A stretch of 10,449 nt of DNA. Source: Actinomycetota bacterium (lineage in GTDB: Bacteria; Actinomycetota; Humimicrobiia; Hakubellales; JAMDDV01). A program made the translations under genes and the position numbers. Where the stretch lies: positions 1 through 10,449 of the forward strand of contig JAMDDV010000031.1 in NCBI GenBank assembly GCA_023488455.1, given 5' to 3'. This document shows, in pieces, positions 6,462 through 10,449 of the stretch (positions within the stretch are counted from its first letter, which is position 1; each line of letters begins with the position of its first letter). Under the pieces are notes generated by a model. It ran no database searches, was not told the origin of the DNA, and was given only the letters and a program-made list of their open reading frames with translations.

Positions 6462-6855
6462 TAAATGCCAGGATGCAAACACCACCATATTTGTGCTGAT
6501 TTTCGCTGTATTTTTAATTTTAGTTTGCCTGGTTGTAACTGATTTCGGAATGCTGTATGTAGCACGTGAAAGGGTAAAATCTTCTGCGGATTTTGCCGCG
6601 CTTTCAGCAGCAGCCGAACTGCTCTTTATGCGTGATGGCAGAGAAGCTGCTCAAAGAGTAGCAAGCGAAAATAATTGCACACTCTCTGGCTATGAAGTCA
6701 GGGGAAACATAGTGCAAGTATCATTAAGAAGGGAGGTCGAAGGCTTGCTCTTCCCAAGGTACATCGGGAAATTGAGGTTTATCGAGGCAAGATCCGCAGC
6801 TGAATTTAAAGAAAGGTGGTGGCTTGATTATATCGATAAATTAGGTGATAAATGA
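6448..6855 (+). CDS. TadE/TadG-like exported protein (Rv3654c-type)
   Basis: This 135-residue protein has one N-terminal membrane helix (about residues 13-31, IFVLIFAVFLILVCLVVTD) followed directly by ARERVKSSADFAALSAAAELL. That is the hallmark of TadG-like N-terminal domains and of the actinobacterial Rv3654c-type TadE-like proteins. A later 'AAQRVASENNCTLSGYEVRGNIVQVSL' stretch fits the same family, including its conserved cysteine. The prepilin-like Glu+5 seen in Flp and TadE is absent. The start is inferred as TTG 6448, with GGTGAT at 6437-6442, inside the tadE 3' end; no ATG lies before the membrane helix. It is the last gene of the pilus operon. No terminator is visible after it, and the rpsF promoter begins right at its stop codon. 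Confidence 0.8.
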   Translation: MKKSDKCQDANTTIFVLIFAVFLILVCLVVTDFGMLYVARERVKSSADFAALSAAAELLFMRDGREAAQRVASENNCTLSGYEVRGNIVQVSLRREVEGLLFPRYIGKLRFIEARSAAEFKERWWLDYIDKLGDK

Positions 6856-6886
6856 TATTTACAACAGTCGTTATTTATGATAAATA
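6855..6886 (+). promoter_or_regulatory. promoter of the rpsF-ssb-rpsR-rplI operon
   Basis: ATATTTACA (6855-6863) holds the -35 TTTACA (6858-6863). Exactly 17 bases later lies TAAATA (6881-6886), preceded by TG at 6878-6879 as an extended -10. Transcription would start near 6893, leaving about 72 bases of leader before rpsF. The nine-base -35 block and the spacing are identical to the promoters at 1207 and 3084. Confidence 0.6.
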
Positions 6887-6912
6887 GGTATGGCATTTTA
6901 TCATAAAAAGCA

Positions 6913-6958
6913 AGGTCTCCTGCTCCCTCGTAAAGGAGCTGTTAATCCAAAGGAGGTG
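6913..6958 (+). promoter_or_regulatory. structured rpsF leader that can sequester the Shine-Dalgarno
   Basis: GCTCC (6922-6926) pairs perfectly with GGAGC (6935-6939) around an eight-base loop. Outside it, TCTCCT (6916-6921) can pair with AGGAGG (6951-6956), the core of the rpsF Shine-Dalgarno AAAGGAGGTG (6949-6958), with one G-U pair. The unpaired 3' strand 6940-6950 makes an asymmetric internal loop between the two stems. Ribosomal protein leaders, including the known S6:S18-binding rpsF leader, are often autoregulatory. I cannot verify that this one matches that published motif, so autoregulation is an inference. Confidence 0.45.
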
Positions 6959-6964
6959 GATGTT

Positions 6965-7261
6965 TTGAGAATTTATGAAACTTTGCTTGTAATTGATCCC
7001 TCGTTAGATGTCGAGAAGACCGACAAGACGATTGATGTGTTAAAATCCTTGATTGAAAAGTTGGGCGGCAAGGTTACTGACATCGAAAAGTGGGGGAAGC
7101 GCAAACTTGCTTACCCAATTAATCATCACGAGACCGGCTTCTATACCCTGATTCTGTTCAGCTTGGGGGGTGAGGCGATAAAAGAACTTGATAGGGTTAT
7201 CAAGATTTCTGACGAGGTCATCAGATACATCATAGTTCGAAGGTTTGATAGGGAAAAATAA
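6965..7261 (+). CDS. rpsF: 30S ribosomal protein bS6
   Basis: A 98-residue small-subunit protein that binds 16S rRNA as a heterodimer with bS18 in the platform. The N-terminus RIYETLLVIDPSLD, the central GGKVTDIEKWGKRKLAYPI and the C-terminal SDEVIRYIIVRRFD are all typical of bS6. The start is TTG 6965, set by the strong Shine-Dalgarno AAAGGAGGTG at 6949-6958 and by family length. The open frame continues upstream to ATG 6890, but that extension is non-homologous, would run through the leader hairpin, and has no ribosome site. It is the first gene of a cluster with ssb, rpsR and rplI, a highly conserved bacterial order; its mRNA leader may respond to S6:S18. Confidence 0.97.
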   Translation: MRIYETLLVIDPSLDVEKTDKTIDVLKSLIEKLGGKVTDIEKWGKRKLAYPINHHETGFYTLILFSLGGEAIKELDRVIKISDEVIRYIIVRRFDREK

Positions 7262-7282
7262 TAAATTTCGAGGTGATGTTTG

Positions 7283-7711
7283 ATGTCCAGATTTAATACC
7301 GTAACACTGGTTGGAAATTTAACAAGAGATCCGGAGCTCAGATTTACTCCCAATGGAGCTCCAATTGTGAGCTTTGGCCTTGCTGTAAGCAGGTCATGGC
7401 AGAGCGATACTGGTCAAAGAAGCGAGGAAACGAACTTTTTCGATGTGACTGCGTGGAACAGGCTTGGTGAGAATTGCGCTGAGTCATTGCAAAAGGGTGA
7501 CAGGGTAATGGTAACAGGCCGGCTTAACTGGAGGTCGTGGGAAAGCGCAGATGGTGTTACCCGAACCAAGGTGGATATAGTTGCAGATTCCATTGGGCCG
7601 AGTTTGGAGTGGGCAACTGTGAAGATAACCAAGAATCCTAAGGCTGAATTTACCGCTAGCGAGCAACCGATAGATAACGCCAGTCCTGCGGAGGATGAGG
7701 TCCCATTTTGA
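7283..7711 (+). CDS. ssb: single-stranded DNA-binding protein
   Basis: A 142-residue SSB that coats single-stranded DNA in replication, repair and recombination, acting as a tetramer. The N-terminal OB fold (about 1-105) begins MSRFNTVTLVGNLTRDPELR, followed by GAPIVSFGLAVSRSW and, in the middle, TNFFDVTAWNRLGE and GDRVMVTGRL, all classic SSB blocks. The linker is short (about 30 residues) and ends in the acidic protein-interaction tip EDEVPF, close to the usual DDDIPF. ATG 7283 is chosen with GAGGTGAT at 7270-7277; the TTG directly before it would add one residue. It lies 21 bases after rpsF. A 12-base tandem duplication covers its stop codon. Confidence 0.97.
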   Translation: MSRFNTVTLVGNLTRDPELRFTPNGAPIVSFGLAVSRSWQSDTGQRSEETNFFDVTAWNRLGENCAESLQKGDRVMVTGRLNWRSWESADGVTRTKVDIVADSIGPSLEWATVKITKNPKAEFTASEQPIDNASPAEDEVPF

Positions 7712-7727
7712 TTAACATTTTGATTAA
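7704..7727 (+). repeat. 12-bp perfect tandem duplication over the ssb stop codon
   Basis: CATTTTGATTAA occurs twice with no gap, at 7704-7715 and 7716-7727. The first copy supplies the last bases of the Pro codon, Phe and the TGA stop of ssb. The unit is a multiple of three, so the second copy places another in-frame TGA at 7721-7723. It ends exactly at the AA of the rpsR Shine-Dalgarno AAGGAGG. It looks like a recent replication-slippage duplication in the spacer. Confidence 0.9.
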
Positions 7728-7739
7728 GGAGGCGATTAT

Positions 7740-7985
7740 ATGAAAAAACAGACCAAACAATATGTAGCGCCGCGCATGCAGCATAAATACTGTTATTTTT
7801 GCAGGGAGAAAATAAGTTATATAGATTATAAGGATACCTCTCAATTAAAGAGGTTTATCTCAGATAGGGGCAAGATTCGCCCACGCAGGATAACAGGAAC
7901 CTGTGCTCAACATCAATCTGAGCTTGCTACTTCCATAAAAAGAGCCAGACAGGTAGCCCTTATGGACTACACAAGTAAGATATAA
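7740..7985 (+). CDS. rpsR: 30S ribosomal protein bS18, zinc-binding form
   Basis: An 81-residue ribosomal protein, the heterodimer partner of bS6 on the 30S platform. The core [28 protein letters not shown] and the C-terminal [13 protein letters not shown] are diagnostic. It is the 'C+' type: C18xxC21 in YCYFC and C55xxH58 in GTCAQH form a plausible zinc site, as in other bacteria whose S18 keeps the metal ligands. ATG 7740 follows a full AAGGAGG (7726-7732) at seven bases. It is spaced 28 bases after ssb and 38 before rplI. A zinc-free paralogue elsewhere in the genome would be expected if zinc limitation matters here, but that cannot be seen from this window. Confidence 0.97.
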   Translation: MKKQTKQYVAPRMQHKYCYFCREKISYIDYKDTSQLKRFISDRGKIRPRRITGTCAQHQSELATSIKRARQVALMDYTSKI

Positions 7986-8000
7986 AACGTATTTCGTTTT
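7984..8000 (+). other. weak hairpin between rpsR and rplI
   Basis: AAAACG (7984-7989) and CGTTTT (7995-8000) form a perfect six-base stem with a five-base loop, starting within the rpsR stop codon. It is AT-rich and followed by a single T, so it is a poor terminator. It could mark an RNA-processing or attenuation point, or be accidental. Confidence 0.25.
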
Positions 8001-8023
8001 TGAAGATTGATTTTGGAGGCTAA

Positions 8024-8488
8024 ATGAAGGTAATTTTAATAGAGGATGTTGAGAGTGTTGGTTTGATGGGTGATGTCGCTGAGGTTAAGGACGGGTATGC
8101 AAATAACTATTTGATTCCCAGGAAGTTTGCAGTAAGAGCAACGCCGTCTACGCTGAAGGAGATTGACAATCTCAAGAAAACCCGTCTTAAAAAAGAGGCG
8201 AAGATCAGAGAAGAGGCGTTAGCGCAGTTTGCGCGGATAAATGGCCTGCAGATAGTCTTTCCTGTAAAAATAGGCGAGGAGGGAAGATTGTTTGGCTCGA
8301 TCACCCCTATGGATATTGCAGAAGAGATCACTAAAAAATCAGGGATTGAGGTAGATAAGAGAAGAGTTGAGCTTGAATCTAATATCAAATTTCTTGGCGA
8401 TTACGAGGTACCGGTGATTTTGTTTAAAGACGTAGAAGCCAGTGTCAAGATAAGCGTCGTTCCAGAGGAAAGCAAGAAAGAAGAATAA
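8024..8488 (+). CDS. rplI: 50S ribosomal protein bL9
   Basis: A 154-residue large-subunit protein that binds 23S rRNA near the base of the L1 stalk and helps keep the reading frame. The N-terminal domain MKVILIEDVESVGLMGDVAEVKDGYANNYLIP carries the bL9 signature (xVxDGYxxNxLxP). A long charged connecting helix follows (about 41-75, with EIDNLKKTRLKKEAK), then the C-terminal domain with GRLFGSITPMDIAEEI and a VEVP/VILFKDVEASVKI end. A short acidic/basic tail (EESKKEE) is present. ATG 8024 is preceded by GGAGG (8015-8019). It ends 77 bases before dnaB. Confidence 0.97.
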   Translation: MKVILIEDVESVGLMGDVAEVKDGYANNYLIPRKFAVRATPSTLKEIDNLKKTRLKKEAKIREEALAQFARINGLQIVFPVKIGEEGRLFGSITPMDIAEEITKKSGIEVDKRRVELESNIKFLGDYEVPVILFKDVEASVKISVVPEESKKEE

Positions 8489-8498
8489 GTACGTTCGG

Positions 8499-8556
8499 TA
8501 ATTTATCTTAACTATATATTAATTTGTTCTCTGAATTGCGATAATAAGATAAGTTA
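8499..8556 (+). repeat. imperfect inverted repeat upstream of dnaB
   Basis: TTATCTTA (8503-8510) is exactly complementary to TAAGATAA (8545-8552), and the arms extend outward to 8499 and 8556 (12 pairs, one T-G). The 34-base loop is AT-rich. It fills the rplI-dnaB gap and ends nine bases before the first dnaB ATG. It could be an operator or RNA stem separating dnaB expression from the ribosomal genes; I see no convincing promoter or terminator here. Confidence 0.35.
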
Positions 8557-8565
8557 ATTTCACTA

Positions 8566-10038
8566 ATGGGAAGTGAAATGGTAAGCAAAAAAGAGTTAAA
8601 GCCCTTAGATACTTCCAGGATGGACAGGATCCCCCCACATAACATTGAGGCCGAGCAGTCCCTGCTTGGTGCCATGATGCTCAGTAAGGAAGCTGTCGCC
8701 AGCGCTATTGAGGTGGTTGATGCTGATGATTTTTACAGGAATAGCCATGAGCAGGTATTCAGGGCGATTTTGAACCTCAATGCAGTTAGCGAGCCTGTGG
8801 ATCCGATTACCGTTAGCGAAGAACTTAAAAGGATGGGGGAACTTGAACGTCTGGGCGGTAAACCTTTTATATACGATTTTGTCTCCAGCGTCCCGATAAC
8901 GGCGAACGTCAAACATTATGCCAATATTGTTAGCAACTATTCCACGTTAAGAAAGTTGATTGATGCTGCGACGAGGATTGCGGCGCTTGGTTATGAGGCT
9001 CCTAAGGATTCAAGAGCAGCCATAGATAAAGCCGAGCAGCTTATTTTTGATATTTCAAGAAGTCGTTCATCCAGTGCTCCGGCTGCTCTAAAGAGCGTAC
9101 TCGTTGAAACGATGGAGTACATTGAGAAGCTTTACGAAAATAAAGGTGGGTTTGCAGGGCTCACCACCGGCTATATCGATTTTGACAGGAAGACGTCGGG
9201 CTTGCAGCCATCGGACCTCATTATAGTCGCAGCTCGACCATCGATGGGGAAGACCTCGTTTGCACTTGGCATGGCCAGGAATATCGGGATAAATGAAAAA
9301 AAGCCGGTTGCCGTCTTCTCGCTAGAGATGTCGGATATCCAGCTTGCACAGAGGCTGATGTGTTCTGAAGCCAGAATAGATGCCTCCAGCCTCAAAACCG
9401 GCAACCTTGCAGATGACGAATGGCCCAGGATATCAAGTGCAATCGAAAGACTGTCAAAATCGCCCATTTATGTTGATGATTCAAGTTCATTGAACGTGAT
9501 GGAGCTCAGGGCAAAGGCAAGAAGACTGAAATCTCAATATGATATCGCCCTTTTGATCATAGACTATCTTCAATTGATGCAGTCGGGGTTCGATTCAGAG
9601 AACCGACAGCAGGAGATATCGGACATTACCCGTTCGCTGAAGATGCTGGCAAAAGAGTTGAACATTCCCATAGTGGCTCTGTCACAGCTTTCACGAGGTG
9701 TGGAGATGCGTCAGAATAAGAAGCCGCTTCTGGCAGACCTTAGAGAGTCAGGAGCAATAGAACAGGATGCTGATCTGGTTATTTTCATTTATAGGGAGAA
9801 GGTTTACCACCGGGGAGATGACGAAGGTTATCCGGAGGAAGATGTAAACGGTTATGCAAGGCCTTCAGTTCCCAAGAAAAAGAAGTATCTTGAAATGAGT
9901 GTGGAATCCGAGGGTGATGCGGTTGGCGATCTTGCTGAGATAATAATCGGAAAACACAGAAACGGGCCAACCGGGGTTGTCAAGATGTTATTTCTTGAGC
10001 GATACGCAAAGTTTGTTGATTTGGCCAGGGTAGATTAA
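8566..10038 (+). CDS. dnaB: replicative DNA helicase DnaB
   Basis: A hexameric 5'-3' helicase that unwinds the replication fork and recruits primase, 490 residues from this start. The N-terminal domain opens RIPPHNIEAEQSLLGAMML, the usual DnaB beginning. The RecA-like C-terminal domain has Walker A ARPSMGKT (223-230), SLEMSDIQLAQRLM, Walker B LLIIDYLQLM (Asp333), ALSQLSRGVEMR, the LADLRESGAIEQDADLVIFIYR block and HRNGPTG near the end. There is no intein. The motifs are complete. A loop with SVPKKKKYLEMSVESEGDAVGD before the HRNGPTG block lengthens it slightly. The start is uncertain: ATG 8566 has no Shine-Dalgarno, whereas ATG 8578 has GGAAGTG at 8569-8575 and gives 486 residues with no loss of conserved sequence. 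Confidence 0.97.
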   Translation: MGSEMVSKKELKPLDTSRMDRIPPHNIEAEQSLLGAMMLSKEAVASAIEVVDADDFYRNSHEQVFRAILNLNAVSEPVDPITVSEELKRMGELERLGGKPFIYDFVSSVPITANVKHYANIVSNYSTLRKLIDAATRIAALGYEAPKDSRAAIDKAEQLIFDISRSRSSSAPAALKSVLVETMEYIEKLYENKGGFAGLTTGYIDFDRKTSGLQPSDLIIVAARPSMGKTSFALGMARNIGINEKKPVAVFSLEMSDIQLAQRLMCSEARIDASSLKTGNLADDEWPRISSAIERLSKSPIYVDDSSSLNVMELRAKARRLKSQYDIALLIIDYLQLMQSGFDSENRQQEISDITRSLKMLAKELNIPIVALSQLSRGVEMRQNKKPLLADLRESGAIEQDADLVIFIYREKVYHRGDDEGYPEEDVNGYARPSVPKKKKYLEMSVESEGDAVGDLAEIIIGKHRNGPTGVVKMLFLERYAKFVDLARVD

Positions 10039-10076
10039 TTTAATTAACAGATGTCAAATTTTTAATCATTGGTTAA

Positions 10077-10449
<373 letters not shown>

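Noticed and set aside
6890..6964. N-terminal extension of rpsF to the upstream ATG at 6890
   Set aside because: The extra 25 residues are unlike bS6, there is no ribosome site before 6890, and a strong Shine-Dalgarno directly precedes TTG 6965. The segment is better explained as a structured mRNA leader.
9841..9960. Possible intein or insertion in DnaB
   Set aside because: The stretch is short, in frame and between conserved C-terminal blocks. There are no splicing motifs, and total length is close to normal for the family.

Overview
The window looks like a piece of bacterial chromosome from a monoderm (single-membrane) lineage. It is moderately AT-rich and favours AGG/AGA arginine and ATA isoleucine codons, and every supported gene lies on the + strand. 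Two things point to a monoderm, most plausibly a deep-branching Actinomycetota relative (an inference; Bacillota-like lineages are not excluded). First, the Tad pilus locus has no secretin (CpaC/RcpA), CpaD or TadD gene. Second, its gene order (TadZ/CpaE, TadA, TadB, TadC, Flp-like pilin, TadE, TadE/TadG-like) resembles the actinobacterial secretion neighbourhood typified by mycobacterial Rv3660c-Rv3654c.

Layout. 1-115: the 3' end of an unidentified membrane-protein gene. 120-198: tRNA-Pro(CGG) with encoded CCA. 224-1136: a small winged-helix-like protein and a nitroreductase. 1137-1251: an intergenic region holding a good sigma-70-type promoter. 1252-6855: a Tad/Flp pilus operon, in order cpaB, a degenerate tadZ/cpaE, tadA/cpaF, tadB, tadC, a 57-residue Flp-type pilin with a TTG start, tadE, and a TadE/TadG-like gene. 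6855-6964: promoter and structured leader. 6965-10449: a conserved information-processing cluster, rpsF, ssb, rpsR, rplI, dnaB, then the 5' part of purA, cut by the window end.

How it fits together. TadA would power TadB/TadC to assemble the Flp-type pilin, with the TadE-like proteins as pseudopilins or envelope partners, CpaB as an extracytoplasmic anchored factor and TadZ as a polar or positional landmark. No prepilin peptidase is present, so it must be encoded elsewhere.

The most interesting points are these. TadZ has lost the Walker A motif and the switch aspartate. A near-identical 20-bp promoter element (19/20) lies upstream of both cpaB and tadA, and its -35 core is also found before rpsF. 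An 18-codon mini-ORF with its own Shine-Dalgarno bridges the tadZ stop and the SD-less tadA start. The rpsF leader can fold to hide its Shine-Dalgarno. At least five of the fourteen protein genes appear to use TTG starts.
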